NCBI RefSeq assembly: GCF_005954645.2
Contig: NZ_CP040695.2
Location: forward strand, 1,860,001-1,924,000
From: Nocardioides sp. S-1144
GTDB lineage: Bacteria; Actinomycetota; Actinomycetes; Propionibacteriales; Nocardioidaceae
DNA: 64,000 bases
Direction: 5' to 3'
Made by a program: the position numbers and the translations under genes. The notes below the pieces were generated by a model. It searched no databases and had not been told where the DNA came from. It was given only the letters and a program-made list of their open reading frames with translations. Below are positions 14,222 to 23,635 of the stretch, piece by piece. How positions within the stretch are numbered: position 1 is the first letter of the stretch; each line of letters begins with the position of its first letter.

Positions 14222-15889
14222 GTGAATCCCGCTCAGCTCTCCGCCACTGTCGTCGACGCCCTGGCGTCGCTCGTCGACCAGGGTGCGCTCACCCTGCCCG
14301 ACGGCGTCCCGGCCGAGGTGACGGTGGAGCGACCGCGCGACAAGTCGCACGGCGACTACGCCACGAACGTGGCGCTCCAGCTGGCCAAGAGGGCCGGGAC
14401 GAACCCGCGCGCCCTCGCCGAGCTGGTGGCCGAGCGGCTGCGCGCCTCCGACGGCGTCGCGCAGGTCGACATCGCCGGACCGGGGTTCCTCAACATCACC
14501 GTCGAGGCCGGGGCCCAGGGACGGATCGCGGCCGACATCGTCGCCGCCGGTGCGTCCTACGGCCACACCGAGACACTGGCCGGGCAGCGGATCAACGTCG
14601 AGTTCATCTCCGCCAACCCGACCGGCCCGCTGCACCTGGGCCACACCCGGTGGGCGGTGCTGGGCGACGCGATCGGACGCGTGCTGAGCGCGGCCGGGGC
14701 CACGGTGACCCGCGAGTTCTACATCAACGACCGCGGCAACCAGATGAACCTCTTCGGTGCCTCGATCCAGGCCGTGGCCCTCGGCGAGCCGGTGCCCGAC
14801 GACGGCTACCACGGCGCCTACGTCGCCGACCTCGCCCAGCAGGTTCTCGCCGCCCACCCCGGCATCCTCGACCTGCCCGCCGACGAGCGGCTGGTGGCCT
14901 TCCGGGAGGCCGGCTACGCGCTCCAGCTCGCCGAGCAGCAGGCCCAGCTCGAGGGCTTCCAGACCCACTTCGACGTCTGGTTCTCCGAGCGCAGCCTGCA
15001 CGACGCCGACGACGTCACCGCCCAGCTGGAGAAGCTGCGCGCGCAGGGCCACCTCTTCGACGCCGACGGAGCGCTGTGGATGCGCACCACCGACTTCGAC
15101 GACGACAAGGACCGGGTGCTGATCCGGTCCAACGGCGAGCTGACCTACTTCGCCAGCGACACCGCCTACTACGTCAACAAGCGCGAGCGCGGCTTCGACC
15201 GTTGCATCTACCTGCTCGGTGCCGACCACCACGGCTACGTCAACCGGCTGCGGGCGATGGCCGCGTGCGCCGGCGACGACCCCGACAACAACATCGAGGT
15301 CCTCATCGGCCAGCTGGTCAAGATCCTCCAGGACGGCGAGGAGCTGCGGCTCTCCAAGCGGGCCGGCAACATCGTCGCGCTCCAGGAGCTCGTCGACGTG
15401 ATCGGCGTCGACGCCCTGCGCTACTCCCTGGCGCGCTACCCGGCCGACTCGCCGCTCGTCCTCGACGTCGCGGAGATCACCCGGGCCTCGAACGACAACC
15501 CGGTCCACTACGTGCAGTACGCCCACGCCCGCACCTGCCGGATGATGGCGAACGCCGCCGACCTCGGCATGGCCCTGCCGGACGACTTCGACCCCGCGCT
15601 GCTGGCCCACGAGCGCGACCGCGACCTGCTGCGGGCCCTCGCGGAGTTCCCCCGCGTGGTCGCGAGCGCCGCGGAGCTGCGCGAGCCGCACCGGGTCGCG
15701 CGCTACCTGGAGGACACCGCCGCGACGTTCAACCGGTGGTACGACACCAAGGAGTGCCGGATGCTGCCGCAGGGCGACGAGCCGGTGACGCCGGCCAACG
15801 AGGCCCGGCTGGTGCTCGTGGTGGCGAGCCGGACGGTCCTGGCCAACGGCCTCGGCCTGCTCGGCGTCTCGGCCCCGGAGCGGATGTAG
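14222..15889 (+). CDS. argS: Arginyl-tRNA synthetase
   Basis: A 555-residue class I synthetase charging tRNA-Arg. The N-terminal additional domain is present (HGDYATNVALQLAK near 43). The HIGH motif appears as HLGH in NPTGPLHLGHTR (near 131-142). The KMSKS loop is replaced by RLSKRAGN near 376, the usual relaxed form in ArgRS. The DALR anticodon-binding domain contains DALRYSLARYP and the end NGLGLLGVSAPERM, typical of the family. It starts the cluster argS-lysA-hom-thrC-thrB; lysA begins 3 bases after its stop. Confidence 0.96.
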   Translation: MNPAQLSATVVDALASLVDQGALTLPDGVPAEVTVERPRDKSHGDYATNVALQLAKRAGTNPRALAELVAERLRASDGVAQVDIAGPGFLNITVEAGAQGRIAADIVAAGASYGHTETLAGQRINVEFISANPTGPLHLGHTRWAVLGDAIGRVLSAAGATVTREFYINDRGNQMNLFGASIQAVALGEPVPDDGYHGAYVADLAQQVLAAHPGILDLPADERLVAFREAGYALQLAEQQAQLEGFQTHFDVWFSERSLHDADDVTAQLEKLRAQGHLFDADGALWMRTTDFDDDKDRVLIRSNGELTYFASDTAYYVNKRERGFDRCIYLLGADHHGYVNRLRAMAACAGDDPDNNIEVLIGQLVKILQDGEELRLSKRAGNIVALQELVDVIGVDALRYSLARYPADSPLVLDVAEITRASNDNPVHYVQYAHARTCRMMANAADLGMALPDDFDPALLAHERDRDLLRALAEFPRVVASAAELREPHRVARYLEDTAATFNRWYDTKECRMLPQGDEPVTPANEARLVLVVASRTVLANGLGLLGVSAPERM

Positions 15890-15892
15890 TCG

Positions 15893-17302
15893 ATGAGCAC
15901 GACCCACGAAGCAGGGTGGGCGCACGCGCCCGGAGCACTGCGCGGTCCCGCCTGGCTGGAGCCGCCCGCCGACCCCAACGCGCTGGTGCCGTCGCTGTGG
16001 AGCAGCACCGCCCACAAGCGCGACGGCGACCTGGTCGTCGGCGGCGTCGCGGTCGCCGACCTCGTCGCCGAGCACAACACGCCGGCCTACGTCCTCGACG
16101 AGGACGACTTCCGGGCCCGGGCCCGTGCGTTCCGGGACGGGTTCGCCGACTACGACGTCTACTACGCCGCCAAGGCGTTCCTGTGCACCGCGGTGGCCGG
16201 CTGGGTCGCCGAGGAGGGCCTGCACCTCGACGTGTGCTCCGACGGCGAGCTGACCGTCGCGCTGCGCGCCGGGGTCGACCCGTCGCGGATCGGCTACCAC
16301 GGCAACAACAAGTCGCACCCCGAGCTGCGCCGTGCGGTCGCCGCCGGCGTCGGCCGGATCGTCGTCGACTCCTTCGCCGAGATCGAGCGCCTCGCGCAGG
16401 TCAGCGCCGACCTCGGCACCACCCAGGCCGTGATGGTCCGCGTGACCGCCGGGGTCGAGGCGCACACCCACGAGTACATCGCCACGGCCCACGAGGACCA
16501 GAAGTTCGGGTTCTCGATCACCAGCGGCGACGCCCTCGAGGCCGTGCGCCGGGTGCTGGCCGCCCCGGGGCTGGACCTGCGCGGGCTGCACTCCCACATC
16601 GGGAGCCAGATCTTCGACTCCTCCGGCTTCGAGGTCGCCGCGCGCCGCGTGCTGCGCCTGCACGCCCAGGTCGCCGACCCCGAGGCCGGGCCGGGCGTCA
16701 CCATGCCCGAGATGGACCTCGGCGGCGGCTTCGGCATCGCCTACACCACCCAGGACGACCCCACCGAGCCCGCCCAGCTGGCCGCCGAGATGACCTCGAT
16801 CGTCGCCCACGAGTGCCGCGCGCTCGGGCTCGAGGCGCCGCGGCTCTCGATCGAGCCCGGCCGCGCGATCGTCGGCCCGTCGATGTGCACCGTCTACACC
16901 GTCGGCACCGTCAAGGCCGTCGCCCTCGACGGCGGCGCCGTGCGCACCTACGTCTCGGTCGACGGCGGGATGAGCGACAACATCCGCACCGCCCTGTACG
17001 ACGCCGACTACTCCTGCACCATCGCGGCGCGCGCCTCGAGCGCGCCGCCGGTGCTGGCCCGCGTGGTCGGCAAGCACTGCGAGGCCGGTGACATCGTCGT
17101 CCGCGACGAGTTCCTCCCCGGCGACGTCGCCCCCGGCGACCTCCTGGCGGTCCCGGCCACCGGGGCCTACTGCCGCTCGATGGCCTCCAACTACAACCAC
17201 GCCCTGCGCCCGCCCGTGATCGCGGTGCGGGACGGGGCCGCGCGGACCCTCCTGAGGCGCGAGACTGTGGACGACTTGCTGGCGACGGACGTGGGTGTGT
17301 GA
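15893..17302 (+). CDS. lysA: Diaminopimelate decarboxylase
   Basis: A 469-residue PLP enzyme of the alanine-racemase fold that makes lysine from meso-diaminopimelate. The PLP lysine is in YYAAKAFLC near residue 91. LHSHIGSQI, the phosphate-binding GGGFGIAY, EPGRAIVG and the active-site Cys in KHCEAGDI (near 395) are all present. It carries an N-terminal extension of about 40 residues ahead of the barrel, which other actinobacterial LysA proteins share. The start ATG is 3 bases after argS and the stop overlaps hom by one base, so the cluster is translationally coupled. Confidence 0.96.
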   Translation: MSTTHEAGWAHAPGALRGPAWLEPPADPNALVPSLWSSTAHKRDGDLVVGGVAVADLVAEHNTPAYVLDEDDFRARARAFRDGFADYDVYYAAKAFLCTAVAGWVAEEGLHLDVCSDGELTVALRAGVDPSRIGYHGNNKSHPELRRAVAAGVGRIVVDSFAEIERLAQVSADLGTTQAVMVRVTAGVEAHTHEYIATAHEDQKFGFSITSGDALEAVRRVLAAPGLDLRGLHSHIGSQIFDSSGFEVAARRVLRLHAQVADPEAGPGVTMPEMDLGGGFGIAYTTQDDPTEPAQLAAEMTSIVAHECRALGLEAPRLSIEPGRAIVGPSMCTVYTVGTVKAVALDGGAVRTYVSVDGGMSDNIRTALYDADYSCTIAARASSAPPVLARVVGKHCEAGDIVVRDEFLPGDVAPGDLLAVPATGAYCRSMASNYNHALRPPVIAVRDGAARTLLRRETVDDLLATDVGV

Positions 17303-18624
17303 TGGGCGACAGGCCGCTGAAGGTGGCGATCCTCGGGTGCGGTGTCGTGGGCTCGCAGGTGGTGCGGCTGCTCGAGGAGCAGGCCGACGACCTGGCCGCC
17401 CGGGTGGGTCGACCGGTCGAGCTGGCTGGGGTGGCCGTGCGCCGCATCGACGCACCCCGTGACGTCGAGCTGCCCGCGGGGCTGCTGACCACCGACGCCG
17501 AGGCGCTGGTCGCGCGCGACGACGTCGACCTGGTGGTCGAGGTGATCGGCGGCATCGAGCCGGCCCGCACCCTCATCCTCTCCGCGCTCGAGCACGGCGC
17601 CAGCGTCGTCACCGCCAACAAGGCGCTGCTGGCCGAGGACGGCCCGACCCTGTTCGAGGCCGCCGAGAAGGCCGGGCGCGACCTCTACTACGAGGCCGCC
17701 GTGGCCGGCGCGATCCCGATCCTGCGCCCGCTGCGCGAGTCGCTCGCCGGCGACCGGGTGACCCGGGTGCTCGGCATCGTCAACGGCACCACCAACTTCA
17801 TCCTCGACAAGATGGACACCTCGGGGGCCGGCTTCGCCGAGGCGCTCGAGGAGGCCCAGGACCTCGGGTACGCCGAGGCCGACCCGACCGCCGACGTCGA
17901 GGGCTTCGACGCCGCCGCGAAGGCCGCCATCCTCGCCTCGCTCGCCTTCCACTCCCGGGTGACCGCGGCCGACGTGCACCGCGAGGGCATCAGCGACGTC
18001 ACCGCCGCCGACATCGCCTCGGCGCGCGAGATGGGCTGCGTCGTCAAGCTGCTCGCGATCTGCGAGCTCCGGCCCGGCACCGACGGCCCCGGCGGCGGCG
18101 ACGAGACCGTCGCGGTCCGCGTCCACCCCGCGATGATCCCGCGCAGCCACCCGCTGGCCAGCGTCCGCGAGGCCTACAACGCCGTGTTCGTCGAGTCCGA
18201 CGCCGCCGGCCAGCTGATGTTCTACGGGCCCGGGGCCGGCGGCGCGCCGACCGCGAGCGCCGTCATGGGCGACCTCGTCACCGTGGCGCGCAACCTGGTC
18301 GCCGGCACCCGCGGCGTCGGCGAGTCGGCCTACGCCGACCGGGCCGTGCTGCCGATGGGGGAGACCCGCACCCGCTACCACGTCGGCATCGACGTCGACG
18401 ACCGCGCCGGCGTCCTGGCCGCCATCGCGCAGGCCTTCGCCGAGCACGACGTGTCGATCCAGACCATGCGCCAGGACGGCCGCGGCGACGACGCCCAGCT
18501 CGTGCTGGTCTCGCACGGCGCGACCGACGCCCAGCTCAGCGCCACCGTGGAGCACCTGCGGGGCATGGACATCGTCCGCGACGTCACCTCGGTGATGCGC
18601 GTCGAAGGAGCCGACGACCAGTGA
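17302..18624 (+). CDS. hom: Homoserine dehydrogenase
   Basis: A 440-residue NAD(P)-dependent enzyme reducing aspartate semialdehyde to homoserine. It has the Rossmann motif [12 protein letters not shown], the block [10 protein letters not shown], the homoserine-binding motif [11 protein letters not shown] near 160, and a C-terminal ACT domain (residues about 355-435, starting [16 protein letters not shown]) that normally mediates threonine feedback inhibition. The ATG at 17302 overlaps the lysA stop by one base; a GTG one codon earlier is possible. Its stop overlaps the thrC GTG by four bases. Confidence 0.96.
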   Translation: MGDRPLKVAILGCGVVGSQVVRLLEEQADDLAARVGRPVELAGVAVRRIDAPRDVELPAGLLTTDAEALVARDDVDLVVEVIGGIEPARTLILSALEHGASVVTANKALLAEDGPTLFEAAEKAGRDLYYEAAVAGAIPILRPLRESLAGDRVTRVLGIVNGTTNFILDKMDTSGAGFAEALEEAQDLGYAEADPTADVEGFDAAAKAAILASLAFHSRVTAADVHREGISDVTAADIASAREMGCVVKLLAICELRPGTDGPGGGDETVAVRVHPAMIPRSHPLASVREAYNAVFVESDAAGQLMFYGPGAGGAPTASAVMGDLVTVARNLVAGTRGVGESAYADRAVLPMGETRTRYHVGIDVDDRAGVLAAIAQAFAEHDVSIQTMRQDGRGDDAQLVLVSHGATDAQLSATVEHLRGMDIVRDVTSVMRVEGADDQ

Positions 18625-19694
18625 GCACCCGAACCCACCAGTGGCGCGGCGTCGTCGAGGAGTACCGCGACCTCCTCGACATCCCGGCCGACACCCCGGC
18701 GGTCACCCTGCGCGAGGGCGGCACCCCGCTGGTGCACTCCGAGTGGCTCTCGGGGCTCACGGGCGCCACGGTGCACCTCAAGGTCGAGGGCAACAACCCG
18801 ACCGGCTCGTTCAAGGACCGCGGGATGACCGCGGCGATCTCGGTCGCCAAGGCAGGAGGTGCCGAGGCCGTCGTCTGCGCCTCCACCGGCAACACCTCCG
18901 CCTCGATGGCCGCCTACGCCGCCAAGGCCGGCCTCAAGCCGCTCGTGCTGGTGCCGGAGGGCAAGATCGCGGCCGGCAAGATGGCCCAGGCGATCGTGCA
19001 CGGCGCCCAGGTGATCATGGTGCGCGGCAACTTCGACGACTGCCTCGCGATGGCCCGCGGCCTGGCCGCCGAGTACCCGGTGGCGCTGGTCAACTCGGTC
19101 AACCCGGTGCGCCTCGAGGGTCAGAAGACCGCCGCGTTCGAGATCGTCGACTTCCTCGGCGACGCCCCCGACTACCACCTGCTGCCGGTCGGCAACGCCG
19201 GCAACATCTCCGCCTACTGGCTCGGCTACACCCAGTACGCCGAGCTCGGTCTCGCGTCGCGTCGTCCGGTGATGCGCGGCTTCCAGGCCGCCGGCGCCGC
19301 GCCGCTGGTCACCGGCGAGCCGTTCCCCGACCCGGAGACCAAGGCCACCGCGATCCGGATCGGCAACCCGGCGTCCTGGCACCTCGCCGAGCAGGCCGCG
19401 AAGGAGTCGGAGGGCCGCTTCGCCTCCGTCACCGACGAGCAGATCCTCGCCGCCCAGCGCGAGCTGGCCTCGCGCGACGGCGTCTTCGTCGAGCCGGCCT
19501 CGGCCGCCGGCATCGCCGGCATGCTGCAGGAGCTCGCCCACGGCGACACCTACGCCGGCAGCACCGTGGTGGTCACCGTGACCGGTCACGGGCTCAAGGA
19601 CACCGCGACGGCGCTCGAGGGGGTCGGTGCGCTCGTCGACACCGTCGTCGACGCCGACGTGACGGCGGCCGCGGCGGCCGCCGGCCTCGCGTGA
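18621..19694 (+). CDS. thrC: Threonine synthase
   Basis: A 357-residue fold-type II PLP enzyme converting O-phosphohomoserine to threonine. The PLP lysine is in [10 protein letters not shown] near residue 64. [10 protein letters not shown] is the Asn/Ser loop, [12 protein letters not shown] binds the cofactor phosphate, and [12 protein letters not shown] is the C-terminal signature. This is the short class lacking the SAM-regulated extension of plants. The GTG start overlaps hom and its own stop overlaps thrB, both by four bases (GTGA), so hom, thrC and thrB form one operon. Confidence 0.96.
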   Translation: MSTRTHQWRGVVEEYRDLLDIPADTPAVTLREGGTPLVHSEWLSGLTGATVHLKVEGNNPTGSFKDRGMTAAISVAKAGGAEAVVCASTGNTSASMAAYAAKAGLKPLVLVPEGKIAAGKMAQAIVHGAQVIMVRGNFDDCLAMARGLAAEYPVALVNSVNPVRLEGQKTAAFEIVDFLGDAPDYHLLPVGNAGNISAYWLGYTQYAELGLASRRPVMRGFQAAGAAPLVTGEPFPDPETKATAIRIGNPASWHLAEQAAKESEGRFASVTDEQILAAQRELASRDGVFVEPASAAGIAGMLQELAHGDTYAGSTVVVTVTGHGLKDTATALEGVGALVDTVVDADVTAAAAAAGLA

Positions 19695-20626
19695 GCGGGT
19701 CCCTCCGGCCCCTGCGCTTCGTCGACGGCCCCGTGCGGGTCTCGGTGCCGGCGACCTCGGCCAACCTCGGGCCCGGCTTCGACGCGCTCGGCCTGGCCCT
19801 CGACCTGCGGGACCGGCTCGAGGCCGAGGTGCTGCCCGAGGGCCGCGCCGGGGTGGAGATCACCGTCGAGGGCGAGGGGGAGTCCTCGGTCCCGCTCGAC
19901 GAGACCCACCTCGTCGTCCGCGCGATGCACGCGGCGTTCGACCTGCTCGGCGCCCGGCCGGCCGGGCTCCGGCTGCACTGCCGCAACGTCGTCCCGCACG
20001 CCCGCGGACTGGGGTCGTCGTCGGCGGCGATCGTCGGCGGCGTGGTCCTGGCCCGGGCACTCGTGGTCGACGGGGTCGCCCTCCTCGACGACGACGCGGT
20101 CTTCGCCCTGGTCGCCCGGATCGAGGGTCACCCCGACAATGTCGCCCCGGCCCTGTTCGGGGGCCTGACGATCTCCGGGCGCGACGACGACTTCTGGAGC
20201 GCCTCGGCGCCCGTCGACCCCCGGGTCGGCGTCGTCGTCCTCGTGCCGCCCACCGGGCTCTCGACCGAGCTGGCCCGCGGCCTGCTCCCGGACCGGGTCC
20301 CGCACGGCGACGCCGCCGCCAACGGTGCCCGGACGGCCCTGGTGGTCGCCGCGCTCGCCGGGCAGCCGCGGTGGCTGGCGACGGCGACCCGCGACTACCT
20401 GCACCAGGACTACCGGGAGCCGGCGATGCCCCACTCGCTGGCGCTGGTCCGTGCGCTGCGCGCCGACGGCGTCGCCGCGGTCGTCTCCGGCGCCGGACCG
20501 ACGGTGCTGGCCTTCACGCTCGACGGCCCGGACGGCGAGGACACCCGGTCCCTGCTCGCCCGGTGTCCCGAGGGTTGGGCCGGTCGCCACCTCGCCGTCT
20601 CGACCGACGGCGCCGTCGTCGGATGA
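19691..20626 (+). CDS. thrB: Homoserine kinase
   Basis: A 311-residue GHMP-family kinase that phosphorylates homoserine for ThrC. It has the N-terminal substrate motif [16 protein letters not shown], the ATP-binding loop [14 protein letters not shown] near residue 105 and the C-terminal [11 protein letters not shown] loop. The GTG at 19691 overlaps the thrC stop. It ends the threonine operon; a new promoter follows for rho. Confidence 0.95.
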   Translation: MSGSLRPLRFVDGPVRVSVPATSANLGPGFDALGLALDLRDRLEAEVLPEGRAGVEITVEGEGESSVPLDETHLVVRAMHAAFDLLGARPAGLRLHCRNVVPHARGLGSSSAAIVGGVVLARALVVDGVALLDDDAVFALVARIEGHPDNVAPALFGGLTISGRDDDFWSASAPVDPRVGVVVLVPPTGLSTELARGLLPDRVPHGDAAANGARTALVVAALAGQPRWLATATRDYLHQDYREPAMPHSLALVRALRADGVAAVVSGAGPTVLAFTLDGPDGEDTRSLLARCPEGWAGRHLAVSTDGAVVG

Positions 20627-20652
20627 GCCACCGGACCGGGTCCGCGTGGTGC

Positions 20653-20808
20653 TAGCCTGGCCGCGCGCCGGGTCCCGGCGCTCGACCGCGGTCCACCCCA
20701 CCGCGGCACCCACCACTCATCCTCGGAGCCGGTGCGGGCACCGCCCGTGATCCGACCGCTGCCGGCGGGCCACCCGGCCCGCGGCACGTGAACGTGCGAA
20801 GGACCCCC
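20653..20808 (+). promoter_or_regulatory. rho promoter and long structured 5' leader
   Basis: TGCTAGCCT (20650-20658) is an extended -10 box. Transcription would start near 20665, leaving a leader of about 144 bases. The leader holds an inverted repeat CCGCGGT/ACCGCGG (20686-20706) and a later GC-rich repeat around GGTGCGGGCACC. Rho autoregulation through its leader is known in other bacteria; the same here is an inference. Confidence 0.45.
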
Positions 20809-22839
20809 GTGACCGAAACGCCCGACACCGCCCCGACCGCCTCGGCCAAGAAGCGGACCGGCGGACTCAGCGCGATGCTGCTCGCCGACCTCAAGTCGAT
20901 GGCGGGCGGGATGGGCATCGCCGGCGCCGGCTCGATGAAGAAGGCGCAGCTGATCGACGCCATCAAGGGCGCCCAGGCCTCGGCCGTGCCCGGTGGGTCC
21001 GGTGGGTCCGGCGACGGGGGAGCGGCACCCGCCGCCGCCCGGCGCCGCAAGCCGGCCGCGCAGGCGGAGGCCCAGGCCGAGCTCCCGGTGACCCCGTCGG
21101 AGGAGACCGCCGCGCCCGCCCGGGAGCGGCAGCCGCGGCGCCGCCGCGAGCAGGACCCGGCCGCCGGGGCGGCGTCGACGGAGCCGCAGCGACCCGGTTC
21201 GGCGCCCGCCGAGGCCCAGCCGGCCGAGCAGCGGCAGCCCGAGCAGGACCAGGCCGGGTCGAGGCGGTCCGAGCGCCAGGCCGAGCGCCAGGCCGACCGC
21301 GAGGCCGACCGCCAGGACGACCGCCCGGACGACCGTCAGTCGGACCGGCAGGGCGAGAAGAAGCAGGGCAAGCAGAACCAGGTCGAGAAGCCGGAGCAGA
21401 AGCCGGCCCAGAAGAGCGAGCCGAGGCCCGACCAGCAGTCCGACCAGGGCGACGGCGACGGCGACGGCGAGGGCCGCACCGGCCGCAACCGGCGTCGTCG
21501 CGGCCGTGACCGCAACCGCGTCGCCGGCGACGCGGGCGGCCAGGGCGGTGGCCAGGGCGGCCAGGGTGGAGCACCCGCGAGCCAGGGCCCGAAGCAGAAC
21601 GCCGGCAACCAGGGCAACCAGGGCAACCAGGGCAAGGACGGCGGCGGCCAGGGCGGCGGGCACCGGCACGAGCCGGACACCACGATCCTCGAGGACGACG
21701 TCGTCGTCCCGGCGGCCGGCATCCTCGACGTCCTCGACAACTACGCCTTCGTCCGCACCAGCGGCTACCTGCCGGGCGCCGACGACGTCTACCTGTCGCT
21801 GTCGATGGTCCGGAAGTTCGGGCTGCGCCGCGGCGACGCGATCGTCGGCCAGGTGCGCCAGCCGCGCGAGGGCGAGCGCCGCGAGAAGTTCAACCCGATG
21901 GTGCGCATCGACAGCGTCAACGGCCACGACCCCGAGCAGTCGAGGTCGCGGGCCGACTTCGACCGGCTCACCGCGCTCTACCCGTCCGAGCGGCTGCGCC
22001 TCGAGACCGAGTCGGCCAACCTCGTCGGCCGGGTCGTCGACGTCGTGGCGCCGATCGGCAAGGGCCAGCGCGGCCTGGTCGTCGCGCCGGCGCGCTCGGG
22101 CCGCACGACGGTGCTGCAGTCGATCGCCCAGTCGGTCAGCGTCAACAACCCGGAGTGCCACCTGATGGTCGTCCTCGTCGACGAGCGGCCCGAGGAGGTC
22201 ACCGACTACGAGCGCTCGGTCAAGGGCGAGGTGATCTCCTCGACCTTCGACCGCCCGGCCGGTGACCACACCGTCGTCGCCGAGCTCGCGATCGAGCGCG
22301 CCAAGCGCCTCGTCGAGCTCGGCCACGACGTCGTCGTCCTGCTCGACGGCCTGACCCGGCTGGCCCGTGCCTACCACCACTCCACCCCCGCGTCCGGGCG
22401 GCTGCTCGCCGGCGGCGTCGACGCCGCGGCGCTGCACCCGACGAAGAAGTTCTTCGGGGCGGCCCGCAACATCGAGAACGGCGGCTCGCTGACCATCATC
22501 GCCACCGCCGTCGTGGAGAGCGGCTCGGTGATGGACGAGGTGATCTTCGAGGAGTTCGCCGGCACCGGCAACATGGAGCTGCGGCTGCGCCGCGACCTCG
22601 CCGACAAGCGGGTCTTCCCGGCCATCGACCCCGTGCAGTCGGGCACCCGGCGCGAGGAGCTGCTGATGAGCGAGGAGGAGCTGGCGATCGTCTGGAAGCT
22701 GCGCCGGGTCCTGTCCAACCTCGACGGCCAGCAGGCGCTCGAGCTGCTGCTGGAGCGGCTGCGGCGGGCCGGCACCAACATCGAGTTCCTGATGAACGTG
22801 CAGAAGGCCACCCCGAAGAACGGGCAGGCGGCGATCTGA
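20809..22839 (+). CDS. rho: Transcription termination factor Rho with atypical P-loop
   Basis: A hexameric RNA-dependent ATPase that ends transcription; 676 residues against about 420 in E. coli. A Rho_N helical domain (about 15-60) is followed by a disordered Gln/Glu/Arg/Asp then Gly/Gln-rich stretch (about 65-285), an RNA-binding cold-shock domain (about 290-370) and the ATPase core. The catalytic Glu in DERPEEVT and the core motif [16 protein letters not shown] are kept. The Walker A lysines of the usual PPKAGKT are both Arg (PARSGRT, R429 and R432), and LLDSITR reads LLDGLTR (G514). GTG 20809 was chosen because GAAGGA lies 5 bases upstream; a GTG at 20788 is also in frame. Its stop overlaps the next gene by one base. 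Confidence 0.95.
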   Translation: MTETPDTAPTASAKKRTGGLSAMLLADLKSMAGGMGIAGAGSMKKAQLIDAIKGAQASAVPGGSGGSGDGGAAPAAARRRKPAAQAEAQAELPVTPSEETAAPARERQPRRRREQDPAAGAASTEPQRPGSAPAEAQPAEQRQPEQDQAGSRRSERQAERQADREADRQDDRPDDRQSDRQGEKKQGKQNQVEKPEQKPAQKSEPRPDQQSDQGDGDGDGEGRTGRNRRRRGRDRNRVAGDAGGQGGGQGGQGGAPASQGPKQNAGNQGNQGNQGKDGGGQGGGHRHEPDTTILEDDVVVPAAGILDVLDNYAFVRTSGYLPGADDVYLSLSMVRKFGLRRGDAIVGQVRQPREGERREKFNPMVRIDSVNGHDPEQSRSRADFDRLTALYPSERLRLETESANLVGRVVDVVAPIGKGQRGLVVAPARSGRTTVLQSIAQSVSVNNPECHLMVVLVDERPEEVTDYERSVKGEVISSTFDRPAGDHTVVAELAIERAKRLVELGHDVVVLLDGLTRLARAYHHSTPASGRLLAGGVDAAALHPTKKFFGAARNIENGGSLTIIATAVVESGSVMDEVIFEEFAGTGNMELRLRRDLADKRVFPAIDPVQSGTRREELLMSEEELAIVWKLRRVLSNLDGQQALELLLERLRRAGTNIEFLMNVQKATPKNGQAAI

Positions 22840-23204
22840 TGGCACGGATCGTGGTCGCGGACGACGACGTCGACATCCGCGAGCTCGTGGAGTTCAAGCT
22901 CTCCACGATGGGGCACGAGATCGTGGCCGTCGGCGACGGCGGCGCCGCCCTCGCGGCCTGCCGCGCCCAGCGCCCCGACCTGTGCGTGCTCGACGTGATG
23001 ATGCCCGGCGTCTCGGGCCTCGACGCGATCGCGATGATCCGCGCCGACCCCGACCTGGTCGGCCTGCCGGTGATCCTGCTGACCGCGCGCGCCCAGGAGG
23101 CCGACGTGGAGAGCGGCTTCGACTCCGGCGCCGACGACTACATCACCAAGCCGTTCAGCCCGCGCGAGCTGGCCTCGCGCGTCGAGGCGCTGCTGAGCCG
23201 CTGA
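22839..23204 (+). CDS. Receiver-only response regulator, coupled to rho
   Basis: A 121-residue stand-alone CheY-like receiver domain with no output domain. Acidic pocket residues D8 and D9, phosphoacceptor D52 ([10 protein letters not shown]), switch T82 and conserved K104 (YITKPFSP) are all present, so it should be phosphorylated by a histidine kinase. No kinase gene is nearby. The ATG overlaps the rho stop by one base, implying coupled translation. Its role is unknown; the coupling hints at a partner or input linked to termination or to an orphan kinase. Confidence 0.9.
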   Translation: MARIVVADDDVDIRELVEFKLSTMGHEIVAVGDGGAALAACRAQRPDLCVLDVMMPGVSGLDAIAMIRADPDLVGLPVILLTARAQEADVESGFDSGADDYITKPFSPRELASRVEALLSR

Positions 23205-23206
23205 GC

Positions 23207-23242
23207 GGGAATGTGCGTGAACCCCCACGGGTTCACTACAGT
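23207..23242 (+). promoter_or_regulatory. SigR-type (thiol-stress sigma) promoter of rpmE, plus overlapping -10 and inverted repeat
   Basis: GGGAAT (23207-23212) is followed 18 bases later by GTT (23231-23233), preceded by G. This fits the SigR consensus GGAAT-N18-GTT of Streptomyces and Mycobacterium SigH. The spacer and GTT also hold an 8-base inverted repeat GTGAACCC/GGGTTCAC (23217-23236). TACAGT (23237-23242) directly after it could be a vegetative -10. In S. coelicolor rpmE is an established SigR target. Confidence 0.65.
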
Positions 23243-23305
23243 GCACCCGGTTCCGGTTCACGTCGCGCGCCGTGCGACGACCCGGAGCACCTGAGAGGAC
23301 ATGCC

Positions 23306-23530
23306 ATGAAGAAGGACACGCACCCCGACTACGTCGCCACGCAGGTCACCTGCACGTGCGGCGCGTCGTTCGAGACCCGCAGCACTGTCGCGTCGGGCAC
23401 CATCCGCTCCGACGTCTGCTCGCAGTGCCACCCGTTCTACACCGGCAAGCAGAAGATCCTCGACACCGGCGGCCGCGTCGCCCGGTTCCAGGCCCGCTAC
23501 GCCAAGAAGGCCGCTGACTCCTCGAAGTAG
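23306..23530 (+). CDS. rpmE: 50S ribosomal protein L31 (zinc-binding C+ form)
   Basis: A 74-residue ribosomal protein. Four zinc-ligand cysteines C16, C18, C38 and C41 (CTC and CSQC) mark the C+ type, as opposed to the Cys-free paralogue induced under zinc starvation. GAGAGGAC lies 5 bases before the ATG. A SigR-like promoter and an inverted repeat precede it, and a classic hairpin-plus-T terminator follows. The thiol-rich zinc site fits control by a thiol-stress sigma factor. Confidence 0.97.
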   Translation: MKKDTHPDYVATQVTCTCGASFETRSTVASGTIRSDVCSQCHPFYTGKQKILDTGGRVARFQARYAKKAADSSK

Positions 23531-23541
23531 CGACGCCGCCG

Positions 23542-23584
23542 ACACCGACCTCCGCCCTCGAGCGGGGGTCGGTGTTCGCTTTTT
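23542..23584 (+). terminator. Intrinsic terminator of rpmE
   Basis: A 9-base stem ACACCGACC/GGTCGGTGT with a 16-base GC-rich loop is followed by TCGCTTTTT. This is the clearest factor-independent terminator in the window. Confidence 0.85.
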
Positions 23585-23635
23585 CGTCGATCCGTCGCCC
23601 ACGCCCCACCCGGTCGCAGCAGCCAGGAGCAGCCC

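Noticed and set aside
14216-17455. A 1079-codon minus-strand frame over argS and lysA
   Set aside because: Low-complexity shadow of two clear genes.
20788-20808. GTG 20788 as the rho start
   Set aside because: GAAGGA lies 5 bases before GTG 20809 and nothing comparable precedes 20788.
23217-23236. Inverted repeat after the receiver gene as a terminator of the rho operon
   Set aside because: No T-tract follows, and the repeat lies within the rpmE promoter boxes; an operator is the better reading, though a terminator is not excluded.
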